NCBI GenBank assembly: GCA_003217035.1
Contig: QCHV01000004.1
Span: 31,069-95,068, forward strand
Direction of reading: 5' to 3'
DNA length: 64,000 nucleotides
Origin: Prochlorococcus sp. AG-402-G22
Lineage (GTDB): Bacteria > Cyanobacteriota > Cyanobacteriia > PCC-6307 > Cyanobiaceae
Both the position numbers and the translations under genes were made by a program. Below the pieces are notes generated by a model. The model was given only the letters and a program-made list of their open reading frames with translations, was not told the DNA's origin and ran no database searches. Positions 38,592 to 47,968 of this stretch are shown piece by piece. Position 1 is the stretch's first letter. The number at the start of each line of letters is the position of its first letter.

Positions 38592-39773
38592 ATGACCTCT
38601 AATTCATTCGTCCATCTCAACCAATCAGGGGTTATATCTCCTTATGGCGGCACTTTAATTAACTTGATGACTTCTAAGGACGCACAGGACGAAGTCAAAA
38701 AGAATGCTAATAAAAGATTGGAATGCTCAGATAGAAATGCTTGTGATATTGAATTACTAGTAATTGGAGGATTTTCACCTTTAAAAGGATTTATGTTAAA
38801 GGCTGATTACGAATCAGTTGTTAAAAGCCATAGGACTACTGATGGGAACCTTTTTGGCCTGCCTATTGTTATGGATACCGATAGAGAAGACTTGACTATC
38901 GGAGATCAAGTATTACTAACTTATAAAAGTCAAGAGATAGCTGTTTTAGAGATCCAAGAGAAATGGGAGCCAGATAAAGTCCTTGAAGCAAAAGGGTGCT
39001 ATGGGACTACTTCTTTAGAGCATCCTGCAGTAAGAATGATTGCTTGTCAGCGAAAGCGATTTTATTTAGGTGGTTCAATCAAAGGTTTGGAATTACCGAA
39101 AAGAATTTTTCCGTGCAAAACCCCTTCAGAAGTAAGAAATGAATTACCAGGGGAAGAAGATGTAGTTGCATTTCAATGTAGGAACCCAATCCACAGAGCA
39201 CATTACGAGCTATTCACTAGAGCTCTTGAAGCAACAAATGTAAGTAAGAATGCGGTCGTATTGGTTCATCCAACATGTGGCCCAACTCAAGAAGATGATA
39301 TAGCTGGAGCAATTCGTTTCCAAACCTATGAGCGCCTAGCAGCAGAAGTGAACAATGCTCGAATTAGGTGGGCTTATCTTCCTTATTCGATGCACATGGC
39401 TGGTCCTAGAGAAGCTCTTCAGCACATGATTATCAGGCGAAACTATGGATGTACTCATTTCATCATTGGTCGCGATATGGCAGGATGCAAATCAAGTCTG
39501 ACTGGTAAAGATTTTTATGAACCTTACGAAGCTCAAGATTTTGCAAAGAAGCATGCACCTGAACTATTAATGGATACAGTCCCTTCCTTAAACTTAGTAT
39601 TTACAGAAGAAGAGGGATATGTAACAGCTGAGGATGCCCAGAATAAAAACTTGCATATCAAAAAACTAAGCGGAACAGAATTCAGAAAAATGCTAAGAAA
39701 TGGAGCCGAAATTCCAGAATGGTTTGCATTTAAAAGCGTCGTTGAAGTACTCAGACAAGCCAATAAGGCCTAA
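38592..39773 (+). CDS. sat: Sulfate adenylyltransferase (ATP sulfurylase)
   Basis: Sat makes adenosine phosphosulfate from ATP and sulfate, the first step of sulfate assimilation. The 393-residue homooligomeric type has FQCRNPIHRAHYELFTRALE, with the RNPxHRAH active-site motif, GPTQEDDI, and GRDMAGCKSSLTGKDFY. It stands alone between the psbO terminator and ftsH (37 bp). Other sulfate genes are not in the window. Confidence 0.96.
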   Translation: MTSNSFVHLNQSGVISPYGGTLINLMTSKDAQDEVKKNANKRLECSDRNACDIELLVIGGFSPLKGFMLKADYESVVKSHRTTDGNLFGLPIVMDTDREDLTIGDQVLLTYKSQEIAVLEIQEKWEPDKVLEAKGCYGTTSLEHPAVRMIACQRKRFYLGGSIKGLELPKRIFPCKTPSEVRNELPGEEDVVAFQCRNPIHRAHYELFTRALEATNVSKNAVVLVHPTCGPTQEDDIAGAIRFQTYERLAAEVNNARIRWAYLPYSMHMAGPREALQHMIIRRNYGCTHFIIGRDMAGCKSSLTGKDFYEPYEAQDFAKKHAPELLMDTVPSLNLVFTEEEGYVTAEDAQNKNLHIKKLSGTEFRKMLRNGAEIPEWFAFKSVVEVLRQANKA

Positions 39774-39810
39774 TTCCTATTAACATCTCTTCATTGCAAG
39801 AAAAAGAACC

Positions 39811-41658
39811 TTGAACAAACGCTGGAGAAACATAGCTCTCTACTTCCTAATGGTAGTAGTGGTTATTTTTGTTGGAACTGCCCTACTTGAAAAACCCAAT
39901 GCTTCTCGTGATTCCAGAACATTGCGATATAGCGATTTCATTGAAGCAATCCAAGAGAATCAAATCAGCAGGGTAATGCTGTCTCCTGACAATGGAACTG
40001 CCCAAATTGTTGAGAATGATGGCTCACGAGCAGAGGTAACTCTGGCCCCTGACAACGATCTTTTAGAACTACTAACTGAGCACAATGTTGATATTGCTGT
40101 TCAACCATCTCGACAACCAAGCCCATGGCAACAAGCAGCAAGCAGCCTTCTTTTCCCAATACTCCTTTTAGGTGGACTCTTTTTTCTTTTTAGGAGGTCA
40201 CAGGGCGGCGCTGGAGGTAACCCTGCAATGAGTTTTGGTAAAAGCAAAGCTCGCCTGCAAATGGAACCTTCAACTCAAGTAACTTTTAGAGATGTTGCAG
40301 GGATTGAAGGTGCAAAGTTAGAACTTGCAGAAGTAGTGGACTTTTTAAAAAGTCCCGACAGATTTACAGCAGTGGGGGCAAAAATTCCAAAAGGAGTTCT
40401 TTTAGTCGGGCCTCCAGGAACTGGAAAAACTCTTTTAGCCAAAGCAGTAGCAGGTGAAGCAGCTGTTCCATTTTTCTCTATTTCAGGTTCAGAATTTGTA
40501 GAAATGTTTGTGGGCGTAGGAGCTAGCAGAGTAAGAGACTTATTCGAACAAGCAAAAAAGAATGCTCCTTGCATAGTTTTTATTGATGAAATTGATGCTG
40601 TAGGAAGGCAAAGAGGAGCTGGTCTTGGAGGAGGAAATGATGAAAGAGAGCAGACTCTGAATCAATTACTTACTGAAATGGATGGCTTTGAAGGGAATAC
40701 TGGAATAATCATTGTGGCGGCTACAAATAGACCAGATGTACTTGATTCAGCATTAATGCGACCTGGCCGTTTTGACAGGCAAGTTGTTGTTGATCGTCCT
40801 GACTACTTAGGTCGACTCCAAATATTAAAAGTACATGCAAGAGAAAAAACTCTTTCCAAAGCAGTTGACCTTGATCAAGTTGCTAGAAGAACTCCAGGCT
40901 TTACAGGAGCTGATCTGGCAAATCTTCTAAATGAAGCAGCAATCCTAGCTGCAAGAAGAGAGCTGACTGAAGTTAGTAATGACGAAGTTGGCGATGCTAT
41001 CGAAAGAGTTATGGCTGGTCCAGAAAAAAAAGACCGAGTCATGAGTGAAAAGCGTAAGGAACTAGTTGCATACCATGAAGCTGGTCATGCATTAGTAGGA
41101 GCACTTATGCCTGACTATGACCCAGTTCAAAAAATTTCAATTATTCCAAGAGGCCAAGCAGGAGGACTAACTTTCTTTACTCCTAGTGAAGAAAGAATGG
41201 AATCTGGTCTTTATTCGCGTTCTTACCTACAAAATCAAATGGCTGTAGCTCTAGGAGGAAGAGTTGCAGAAGAAATAGTCTACGGAGAAGACGAAGTAAC
41301 TACAGGCGCTTCTAATGACTTAAAACAAGTCGCTCAAGTAGCAAGGCAAATGATTACTAAATTTGGCATGAGCGAAAAACTGGGACCAGTGGCATTAGGC
41401 CGTTCTCAAGGTGGAATGTTCCTAGGTCGAGATATAGCTTCAGAAAGAGATTTTTCAGAAGATACGGCTGCAACAATTGACGAGGAAGTTTCTGTTTTGG
41501 TTGATGTGGCTTATAAAAGAGCCACCAAAGTTCTTATTGACAACCGGAAAGTTCTTGATGAACTAGCCAGAATGCTAGTTGAGAAAGAAACCGTTAACTC
41601 AGAAGAATTGCAAGATTTGCTAATTAAACGTGAAGTAAAAGTTGCCGAATATATTTAA
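39811..41658 (+). CDS. ftsH: ATP-dependent zinc metalloprotease FtsH
   Basis: FtsH degrades membrane proteins; in cyanobacteria it removes damaged D1. The 615-residue protein has two N-terminal membrane helices (8-26 and about 112-128), Walker A GPPGTGKT at 199-206, Walker [12 protein letters not shown], and the zinc motif HEAGH at 422-426. The C-terminal region includes the usual [11 protein letters not shown]. It starts with TTG, and no in-frame ATG gives the membrane helix. Which FtsH paralogue it is cannot be settled from this window alone. Confidence 0.96.
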   Translation: MNKRWRNIALYFLMVVVVIFVGTALLEKPNASRDSRTLRYSDFIEAIQENQISRVMLSPDNGTAQIVENDGSRAEVTLAPDNDLLELLTEHNVDIAVQPSRQPSPWQQAASSLLFPILLLGGLFFLFRRSQGGAGGNPAMSFGKSKARLQMEPSTQVTFRDVAGIEGAKLELAEVVDFLKSPDRFTAVGAKIPKGVLLVGPPGTGKTLLAKAVAGEAAVPFFSISGSEFVEMFVGVGASRVRDLFEQAKKNAPCIVFIDEIDAVGRQRGAGLGGGNDEREQTLNQLLTEMDGFEGNTGIIIVAATNRPDVLDSALMRPGRFDRQVVVDRPDYLGRLQILKVHAREKTLSKAVDLDQVARRTPGFTGADLANLLNEAAILAARRELTEVSNDEVGDAIERVMAGPEKKDRVMSEKRKELVAYHEAGHALVGALMPDYDPVQKISIIPRGQAGGLTFFTPSEERMESGLYSRSYLQNQMAVALGGRVAEEIVYGEDEVTTGASNDLKQVAQVARQMITKFGMSEKLGPVALGRSQGGMFLGRDIASERDFSEDTAATIDEEVSVLVDVAYKRATKVLIDNRKVLDELARMLVEKETVNSEELQDLLIKREVKVAEYI

Positions 41659-41663
41659 CTATG

Positions 41664-41692
41664 AAAAAACAGCACTATCTACCAGATAGTGC
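41664..41692 (-). terminator. Terminator at the 3' end of aroC
   Basis: GCACTATCT (41672-41680) and AGATAGTGC (41684-41692) form a perfect nine-base hairpin with a three-base loop. On the minus strand it is followed by TG and six Ts (41664-41669), so it terminates aroC. The stem begins inside the last codons of aroC; ftsH converges from the other side. Confidence 0.8.
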
Positions 41693-42767
41693 ATTGGCCT
41701 TGATGTCTTAAAAGGTGATCTACTAACACTAAAGCAACCATTGATTCAACCATAGGGACAGCTCTTGGCAACACACAAGGGTCATGCCTTCCTTTAGCAG
41801 ACATAATTATTTCTTTCCCACTTGAGTCAACTGTTTTTTGATCTTTGCGAATGGTCGCAGTTGGTTTAAATCCAACTCTCATTACTATTAATTCTCCATT
41901 ACTAATACCCCCCTGAATACCACCAGAATTATTAGTAGCAGTTTTCAAACTACCGTCATCAGAAGGCAAGAAAATATCATTATGCTCACTACCTTTAAGT
42001 AAAGTCCCACTAAAACCAGAGCCAATCTCAAAACCTTTAGAAGCAGGTAAAGAGAGCAAAGCCTTTGCAAAATCTGCTTCCAACTTGTCGAAAACTGGCA
42101 TACCTAGTCCAGGGGAAGGGTTACGAACAACGCACTCAATAACCCCACCACAGGAATCCCCCTCACGACTGATTTCCTCAATTCTTTCAATCATAAGTTT
42201 GGCTTTTTCTTGATCTGGGCAACGAACAATATTTGCCTCGACATCTTTAAATTGGACACAATAAGGGTCAATCTCAGCCTCAATTGTGTGAATACGTTTT
42301 ACCCAACCTAGTATTTCCGTATTATTTGCTTTTTTTAGTATTTGCTTGGCAATTGCCCCTGCAGCAACTCTACCTATAGTCTCTCTCGCTGATGCTCTAC
42401 CTCCACCACTAGCAGCTTTAATTCCATACTTCACTTGATAAGTCCCATCTGCATGAGAAGGCCGCAAAATGTTTTGCATGTCGTCATAGTCAGTTGGTCT
42501 AAAATCCTTATTCCGAACAATCATCGAGATAGGAGTGCCTAATGTTTTGTTATCAATTAATCCACTTAAAATTTCCACTTGATCAGCTTCCTTTCGAGGT
42601 GTTGTAATTTTGCTTTGACCAGGTTTCCTTCTATCAAGCTCTGCCTGAATCTTTTCAATATCTATTTCTAATCTTGGAGGGCAACCCTCTAAGATTACTC
42701 CTACAGCACCTCCATGAGATTCACCAAAAGTACTTATTCGAAAAAGATCTCCAAAACTGCTTCCCAT
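41679..42767 (-). CDS. aroC: Chorismate synthase
   Basis: AroC converts EPSP to chorismate with reduced FMN, the end of the shikimate pathway. The 362-residue protein starts [22 protein letters not shown], continues with the conserved [35 protein letters not shown], and ends with [17 protein letters not shown]. Convergent with ftsH; a second terminator from psbA lies just upstream of it. Confidence 0.97.
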   Translation of the reverse strand: MGSSFGDLFRISTFGESHGGAVGVILEGCPPRLEIDIEKIQAELDRRKPGQSKITTPRKEADQVEILSGLIDNKTLGTPISMIVRNKDFRPTDYDDMQNILRPSHADGTYQVKYGIKAASGGGRASARETIGRVAAGAIAKQILKKANNTEILGWVKRIHTIEAEIDPYCVQFKDVEANIVRCPDQEKAKLMIERIEEISREGDSCGGVIECVVRNPSPGLGMPVFDKLEADFAKALLSLPASKGFEIGSGFSGTLLKGSEHNDIFLPSDDGSLKTATNNSGGIQGGISNGELIVMRVGFKPTATIRKDQKTVDSSGKEIIMSAKGRHDPCVLPRAVPMVESMVALVLVDHLLRHQGQCTIW

Positions 42768-42848
42768 AAATCTCTTACTTTCTCAAAATCCTAAAGAAAT
42801 TCCTGCAAAAAGAAACCAATCCAATTTTTTCTAAAAGATAAAAAAACA

Positions 42849-42876
42849 AAAACCCCCTAATTTAATAGGGGGTTTT
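42849..42876 (-). terminator. Rho-independent terminator after psbA
   Basis: AAAACCCCCTA (42849-42859) and TAGGGGGTTTT (42866-42876) form a perfect 11-base stem around a six-base loop; read on the minus strand it ends in a T-run. It separates the highly expressed psbA from aroC downstream. Confidence 0.9.
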
Positions 42877-42926
42877 ATCAAAAAGCTAGCTATTAAGCTT
42901 CTTTTTAATCTAGGCAAAAACCAAGA

Positions 42927-44009
42927 TCAACCAATAGCAGGAGCAACCAAAGCTACAGAAGTAGATTCAGCAGCAGCAAGGTCAAGAGGGAAGTTGTGAG
43001 CATTGCGCTCATGCATAACTTCCATACCAAGGTTTGCACGGTTAAGTACGTCGCCCCAAGTAGGAACAACCTTTCCATTGGCATCAACCACTGATTGGTT
43101 GAAGTTGAATCCGTTGAGGTTAAAAGCCATGGTGCAAATGCCCATAGAAGTCAACCAAACACATACAACTGGGAAAATAGCCAAGAAGAAGTGAAGACTA
43201 CGGCTGTTATTGAAACTTGCGTATTGGAAGATCAAACGACCGAAGTAGCCATGAGCTGCAACGATGTTGTAAGTCTCTTCCTCTTGTCCAAACTTATAAC
43301 CGTAATTTTGAGATTCAGTTTCTGTAGTTTCACGAATTAGTGAAGAAGTCACCAAAGATCCGTGCATAGCAGAGAAAAGACTTCCTCCAAACATTCCAGC
43401 TACACCAGCCATATGGAATGGATGCATAAGAATGTTGTGCTCAGCCTGGAACACAAACATAAAGTTAAATGTTCCTGAAATCCCCAAAGGCATTCCATCA
43501 GAGAAAGAACCCTGACCAAATGGATATACAAGGAAAACAGCAAACGCTGCGGATACAGGTGCTGAATAAGCAACACAGATCCATGGGCGCATACCTAAAC
43601 GATATGAAAGCTCCCACTGACGTCCCATATAGGCAGAGATGCCGATAAGGAAGTGGAAAACTACAAGCTGATAAGGGCCACCGTTATAAAGCCACTCATC
43701 AACTGTGGCGGCTTCCCAAATAGGGTAAAAGTGGAGTCCAATTGCGTTACTGGAAGGAACAACAGCACCAGAAATGATGTTGTTTCCATAAATAAATGAA
43801 CCAGCAACTGGCTCACGGATGCCATCAATATCTACAGGAGGTGCAGCTATGAAAGCAACTATGAAACAAGCGGTTGCAGCCAACAAGCAAGGGATCATTA
43901 ATACACCAAACCAACCGACATAAATACGATTGTTGGTGGAAGTTACCCACTCGCAAAATTGAGGCCAACCTTTAAGCAGCGAAGAACGCTGCTGCTGAAT
44001 GGTTGTCAT
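42927..44009 (-). CDS. psbA: Photosystem II D1 protein
   Basis: D1 holds P680, TyrZ, Mn ligands and the QB site. The 360-residue protein has the five-helix layout, [23 protein letters not shown] in the QB region and a processed C-terminus [22 protein letters not shown], cleaved after an alanine (about 344 in standard numbering). The residue equivalent to D1 position 130, near pheophytin, is Gln (131 here). The gene is expected to be very highly expressed. An aspartoacylase-like gene and a small lipoprotein gene follow upstream. Confidence 0.98.
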   Translation of the reverse strand: MTTIQQQRSSLLKGWPQFCEWVTSTNNRIYVGWFGVLMIPCLLAATACFIVAFIAAPPVDIDGIREPVAGSFIYGNNIISGAVVPSSNAIGLHFYPIWEAATVDEWLYNGGPYQLVVFHFLIGISAYMGRQWELSYRLGMRPWICVAYSAPVSAAFAVFLVYPFGQGSFSDGMPLGISGTFNFMFVFQAEHNILMHPFHMAGVAGMFGGSLFSAMHGSLVTSSLIRETTETESQNYGYKFGQEEETYNIVAAHGYFGRLIFQYASFNNSRSLHFFLAIFPVVCVWLTSMGICTMAFNLNGFNFNQSVVDANGKVVPTWGDVLNRANLGMEVMHERNAHNFPLDLAAAESTSVALVAPAIG

Positions 44010-44315
44010 GAATGCGTGAATTAGGTCCGTTAAGGACGGTAATTAAGAACGAGATAATTCTCGCCGAATGGACTCTAAAGCAAAAGCTTGCAAAACGTGT
44101 AAAAAAAAACCAGGAATTTATTAAGAAAACACAAATTTTTCAAGCCTTCTCAGATCGACTTCTGGCCAAGAAGTTCAAAGCAAAGCTAAAAGCCAGGAAA
44201 ATATGCTTAAAAGTCAATCCTGTATTTGCGTAGGATGACTAGAAAAGCAATTTAAAGAACTTTAATTTTGCCTAAAAAGACTGCTAAATTTGACGAGTGA
44301 TAGGTTTTAAAGTTT
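44010..44315. other. psbA upstream region (306 bases), no convincing gene
   Basis: It must hold the psbA promoter, reading leftwards. On the minus strand TTGCTT followed by AATTAT with 18-base spacing is a weak -35/-10 candidate. GTCCGTTAAGGAC at about 44026-44038 can fold as a small hairpin in the leader. A 73-codon rightward frame starting at 44012 overlaps this region but is very lysine-rich, has no recognisable domain, and is not called. Confidence 0.35.
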
Positions 44316-44654
44316 TTGCATCTAATTTACTCAAAAATACTATTCTCTTTGGTAACAATTCCTATATTACTTTTTTGCACAGGTTGCAAAAATAAACAAG
44401 GTGATTTCAATAATCTCAATTCAAAGGAATTACTATTTGAATTACAAGAAAAAGTCACTAAGCTCGAATCTATATTAGAAAAAGGAAACAACTACCCCAA
44501 TCAAAAGACTAGAGCATCGAACAACTCATTATATATAAAATCAATCACCTTTCGACTGGGGACAGAAGATGATCGTTTAAGAATTTACTGGACTGATGGA
44601 AGCAAAACTAATTTACCTTGTACTAAGGAGCAAAGAATATGGGCTTGTGGTTGA
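44316..44654 (+). CDS. Small lipoprotein-like conserved hypothetical protein
   Basis: The 112-residue product starts with a hydrophobic segment ending LLFCTGCKNKQ, which resembles a lipobox with Cys24 as possible lipid-attachment site, then a heptad-like ELQEKVTKLESILEKG, and a compact C-terminus with two cysteines (LPCTKEQRIWACG). This would anchor a short coiled segment outside the membrane. I do not recognise the family. Its stop codon is directly adjacent to the convergent aspartoacylase gene. Confidence 0.6.
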   Translation: MHLIYSKILFSLVTIPILLFCTGCKNKQGDFNNLNSKELLFELQEKVTKLESILEKGNNYPNQKTRASNNSLYIKSITFRLGTEDDRLRIYWTDGSKTNLPCTKEQRIWACG

Positions 44655-45581
44655 TTATTCGTAATTCCTGGACAAAATCTCTTTCAAATGTATATACCAC
44701 TTTTTTTTAAAGTCCCAACTTTCCTTTAAAGTAAGACTCATAGCAATGCCTTTTTCAATATAAGCAGCCTCATTTATAAACACAGGGATTATTAGTTCTG
44801 AATCACTACCCTCTATAAAAGTAATATCATGACCATCAAATGTTTGAAATAATGGATCTCCATAAGAAATTGGCAGCCAATCTTTATCTTGCAACTTAGG
44901 ATGTACAAAGGCTCGTTGATTACCAAGAGAATCTCTTGGAAAGTCCATACTTTTTAAATGCCTATGAACTAAAATTTTATCTGGTAAATTAATTATATCT
45001 GCTTGTGCTTTATGTATTTCTTCTATACAAAACTGCAAAGAAGTTAATGTTTTTCTGACAATATTATGATGCAACAAACCCTGAGGGACAGGACCTATTT
45101 CTATAACCAAACCGCAAGGCCAAGACTCTACCAAAAAGCCTTGTTGAGAAGCATCACCCTCATACAAATAGATTGGCAAGCCTAATCGGCTTTGTAATAA
45201 AGATGCAAGAGCCAAATCTGCAAACCTTCTGCCATATACAACCAAGCAACAACCCATACAAGAAGTTGTACTGTGAAAGTCAATTACAATTTGGCATGGT
45301 CTTCTGCCATTTGGTCCATATAAATCAAGTAACTCTTTTGCTCGCCCAACTTCATAATCATTAGAAGACAGAAACAATCTCTCGGAGAAACTTCTATTTA
45401 AATCCCTATCGATATATCTCTTGCCTTTTTCTCTTGCTATTGGATTACCAATAATAGTTGATAAATTAAGTCCATAAGTCTGAATTAGATTTGGATGAGA
45501 GTTCCATTGATCAAAAACCCAAGGGGCATTGACTTCATTCCCATGAGTGCCAGCTACAAATAAAACATTAAGCCCAGACAT
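44655..45581 (-). CDS. Aspartoacylase-like zinc carboxypeptidase family protein
   Basis: The protein (308 residues from ATG 45581) carries VAGTHGNEVNAPW with zinc ligands His13 and Glu16, the substrate-binding NPIAREKGKRYIDRDLNRSF, and DFHSTTSCMG with the third ligand. This is the AspA/AstE family, hydrolysing N-acyl-amino acids such as N-acetylaspartate. The longer frame starting at 45668 is rejected because it would overlap the divergent GST-like gene and precedes the conserved N-terminus. The place next to psbA is conserved in Prochlorococcus as I recall it. Physiological substrate unknown. Confidence 0.88.
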   Translation of the reverse strand: MSGLNVLFVAGTHGNEVNAPWVFDQWNSHPNLIQTYGLNLSTIIGNPIAREKGKRYIDRDLNRSFSERLFLSSNDYEVGRAKELLDLYGPNGRRPCQIVIDFHSTTSCMGCCLVVYGRRFADLALASLLQSRLGLPIYLYEGDASQQGFLVESWPCGLVIEIGPVPQGLLHHNIVRKTLTSLQFCIEEIHKAQADIINLPDKILVHRHLKSMDFPRDSLGNQRAFVHPKLQDKDWLPISYGDPLFQTFDGHDITFIEGSDSELIIPVFINEAAYIEKGIAMSLTLKESWDFKKKWYIHLKEILSRNYE

Positions 45582-45636
45582 TACTTTTGATGCAAAAACT
45601 TTAATCACCTTGAAAATAACTAAAAAAACATCTCCC

Positions 45637-46638
45637 ATGTCAATCCCACCAGCAATTGTTGCCATCACTCGAGAAGCATGGAAATGGGAATGGAATCAAT
45701 TAATGAAAGGTCTTGCGCCTGCAGATAAAGATGGGAATTTCAAAAGAGTTCCTAGCCAAAAAATCAATGCTATTGCTCCAATAAAAAAAGACCTTCTCAA
45801 TCGAGCTAAGAATGAATGCCCAATGTTAATTGTTGGTAGAAGTTGTCCTTGGGCACACAGAACCTGGCTTGTTTATCAAATAAGGGAATTAAAAGATAGT
45901 CTTGGCCTAATGTTTGCCCAAGCTGATCATCAAGGGGGGAGATGGTTGCTAGAACCATCTTGGATGGGATGCAATTCACTTTTGGATCTGTACAAAATCT
46001 GTGGCACACCACCCAATCATCGAGCTACTGTTCCTGCCATTATTGATCCCAAGCCAAGCAGTCAAGGATCTCCAGAACTTATTGGCAATGAAAGTGCTCA
46101 ACTTGTCGAAGCACTAAATCAATGGCCTGCAAAAGAAAATGCTCCTGATCTTTTTCCACAACAACATGAAGAAGAAATAAACCACTGGTCAAACATTCTT
46201 CAAGCAAAAGTAAATGATGGAGTATACAAATGCGGTTTTGCTAGGAATCAAAAGGCTTATGAGAAAGCAAGCGAGGAATTATTTACAACTCTTGAATTAG
46301 TAGAAAGAAAACTAAGAGAAAAGGGCCCTTGGCTATGTGGAGATGTACTGACTCTTGCAGATATAAGACTTTTCCCTACCTTAATAAGATGGGAATCAAT
46401 ATATGCCCCTTTATTTAAATGCAATCAAAAGCCTTTGTGGCAATTCCCAAAAATCTGGGGATGGCGTCAAAGGTTTTTCAACATGCCTCAAATTGAAATG
46501 ACCTGCGATGCAATTAGGTGGCGAGAAGACTATTTCGGGGCTCTTTTCCCATTAAATCCAAGCAACATAATCCCAGCGGCATCAGATTTAAGAACAATAG
46601 TAAATAGCGAGGTCCCAAACACCCAAAAAATCAAATAA
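45637..46638 (+). CDS. Glutathione S-transferase family protein (glutathionyl-hydroquinone reductase type)
   Basis: The 333-residue protein (ATG 45637) resembles the ECM4/YqjG group: a thioredoxin fold with the catalytic Cys70 in GRSCPWAHRTWLVYQ, then a helical C-terminal domain with GPWLCGDVLTLADIRLFPTLIRW. Such enzymes reduce glutathionyl-hydroquinones. The first 30 residues of a longer frame (from 45547) would overlap the divergent aspartoacylase gene and are not family-like. Substrate inferred only from the active-site motif. Confidence 0.88.
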   Translation: MSIPPAIVAITREAWKWEWNQLMKGLAPADKDGNFKRVPSQKINAIAPIKKDLLNRAKNECPMLIVGRSCPWAHRTWLVYQIRELKDSLGLMFAQADHQGGRWLLEPSWMGCNSLLDLYKICGTPPNHRATVPAIIDPKPSSQGSPELIGNESAQLVEALNQWPAKENAPDLFPQQHEEEINHWSNILQAKVNDGVYKCGFARNQKAYEKASEELFTTLELVERKLREKGPWLCGDVLTLADIRLFPTLIRWESIYAPLFKCNQKPLWQFPKIWGWRQRFFNMPQIEMTCDAIRWREDYFGALFPLNPSNIIPAASDLRTIVNSEVPNTQKIK

Positions 46639-46663
46639 AATCCAATTAATTAGGAAATAAAAA

Positions 46664-47302
46664 TTGGCCCAATCTGAATTTGAAGGCATATATGGAAAAT
46701 ATAAAATCACCATTGAGGATGAATTAGAGGTAAAGCGCTATCGAATATCAGTATTGGCATTAGGAGTTTCATTTTGCTGTGGCCTAGCTCATTGGTTAGT
46801 TTTTGGACCTGAGTTTGCATATGTATGGATATTGACAATGAGTATTTCATTAGGACTAGCTTTGCAATGGATTCATATTTATCTTCGGCCACTACATCAA
46901 TTATTAAAACTATTCTGGGCGATTGGATCTTTAGGGATATGTCTAATTATGTTTAAAGTTGGACCTCAAGAAGTACTTACTTCTATTTCATCAAAACCAG
47001 TTTTGGAATTACTAATTGGACCTTATTTTGCTGCATTAACAGGTTTGGGATTTAAAGAATTTTTTTGCTTTAGGAGGCCAGAGGCTATAGGTATGACAAT
47101 CTTTCTTCCTATAGCTCTTTTAGGCCATTTCTTAGGAGTCCTAAATTCAGGGTCAGTGATAGTACTTCTATGCCTATCAGCAATGCTTCTATTAATTATG
47201 GCTTTGCGAAAATTCGGACTTGATGCATCTTTAGATGTAGGTGACAAAAGTATTTTTGAACACATGAAAAATCAGCAAAGTATTGGCAGCTCTGGTATCT
47301 AG
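46664..47302 (+). CDS. DUF2301 family membrane protein
   Basis: A 212-residue integral membrane protein with about six helices. YGKYKITIEDELEVKRYRISVLALG, ALQWIHIYLRPLHQLLKLFW and GLGFKEFFCFRRPEA match the DUF2301 family of cyanobacteria. It starts with TTG, preceded by AGGAAA at a suitable distance. Function unknown. It follows the GST-like gene after 25 bp and is probably cotranscribed. Confidence 0.82.
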   Translation: MAQSEFEGIYGKYKITIEDELEVKRYRISVLALGVSFCCGLAHWLVFGPEFAYVWILTMSISLGLALQWIHIYLRPLHQLLKLFWAIGSLGICLIMFKVGPQEVLTSISSKPVLELLIGPYFAALTGLGFKEFFCFRRPEAIGMTIFLPIALLGHFLGVLNSGSVIVLLCLSAMLLLIMALRKFGLDASLDVGDKSIFEHMKNQQSIGSSGI

Positions 47303-47347
47303 AAATACATTTTCCTAAAGAAGGTGTTGTAAAGCAAACCAAATAGG

Positions 47348-47364
47348 GTGTCGATAAATGACAC
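47348..47364. promoter_or_regulatory. Operator-like inverted repeat upstream of cp12
   Basis: GTGTC (47348-47352) and GACAC (47360-47364) form a five-base inverted repeat with a seven-base centre, about 60 bases upstream of the cp12 start. A -10-like TATACAT lies downstream near 47387. cp12 genes are controlled in some cyanobacteria by LysR-type regulators; which factor would bind here is unknown. Confidence 0.35.
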
Positions 47365-47422
47365 AAGAGGTTGTTTTAATTAACCTATATACATTAATGA
47401 AACAGGCTCAAGCCCAAGCTTC

Positions 47423-47641
47423 ATGAACACCATCGACGAACACATTCAAAAGGATCAAAATGAGATCCTTTCAGCTAAAGCCCAAGGAAACAATCCTAAG
47501 GTACGTCATTTAGAGGATGAACTTCATTCTCTTGAGGAATATAAGGAACACCATCCTGAAGACAAGCATGACCCTAATGCTCTAGAATTATTTTGTGACG
47601 CCAACCCTGACGAACCAGAGTGTAGGGTGTATGACGACTAA
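47423..47641 (+). CDS. cp12: CP12 Calvin-cycle regulatory protein (without N-terminal cysteine pair)
   Basis: CP12 links GAPDH and phosphoribulokinase into an inactive complex in the dark. The 72-residue protein ends LELFCDANPDEPECRVYDD, the GAPDH-binding C-terminal loop with Cys58 and Cys67. The N-terminal cysteine pair and the central AWD-VEEL core of canonical CP12 are absent or replaced (DELHSLEEYKEHHPED), so only the C-terminal disulfide can be redox controlled. Followed by a strong terminator, so a single-gene unit. Confidence 0.9.
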   Translation: MNTIDEHIQKDQNEILSAKAQGNNPKVRHLEDELHSLEEYKEHHPEDKHDPNALELFCDANPDEPECRVYDD

Positions 47642-47660
47642 ATTTGAAGTCTAAAAATTT

Positions 47661-47692
47661 AAAAAACGCTCTTTTAGGGCGTTTTTTTTTTT
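47661..47692 (+). terminator. Rho-independent terminator after cp12
   Basis: AACGCTC (47665-47671) pairs with GGGCGTT (47677-47683), one G-T wobble, five-base loop, followed by a run of ten Ts. An A-run precedes the stem, so it may also work for the leftward 60-residue gene on the opposite side. Confidence 0.9.
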
Positions 47693-47705
47693 GAAATTCA
47701 ATTCA

Positions 47706-47888
47706 TCAATAATCCATATTGAAGTCTGAGGGACTTCCCGTTAAAGAGCAAACCACTGCTTCTTCTTTTTTCATTTCACGGACCTCCTCTATTGGACGTC
47801 CCATTTTTTTAAGTACTTCAATCTCTTGAGTAGTTTGGCATCTGGCAATTACTTTGCCTTGCCCATCAAAACAAGTGAAAAAGTTCAT
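47706..47888 (-). CDS. Small hypothetical protein (60 residues)
   Basis: The frame encodes MNFFTCFDGQGKVIARCQTTQEIEVLKKMGRPIEEVREMKKEEAVVCSLTGSPSDFNMDY (described in parts: residues 1-17 strand-like, 20-45 helical and charged). It has three cysteines and no membrane segment. I do not recognise it; a clear ATG, a plausible size for picocyanobacterial small genes and its position between obgE and cp12 support it moderately. Confidence 0.5.
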   Translation of the reverse strand: MNFFTCFDGQGKVIARCQTTQEIEVLKKMGRPIEEVREMKKEEAVVCSLTGSPSDFNMDY

Positions 47889-47968
47889 AACTAAAATTAC
47901 CTCATCCTATTTATGACCAATCATTTAGATATCGACAAGTATGAATGAGATCTCTAACACATAAAAAA

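Noticed and set aside
44012..44233. 73-codon rightward frame just upstream of psbA
   Set aside because: It lies in the psbA promoter/leader, is composed mainly of lysine-rich low-complexity sequence, and shows no domain or ribosome-binding site. Probably chance.
45582..45668. 29-residue extension of the aspartoacylase-like protein
   Set aside because: It would overlap the leader of the divergent GST-like gene, and the conserved sequence starts at the later ATG.
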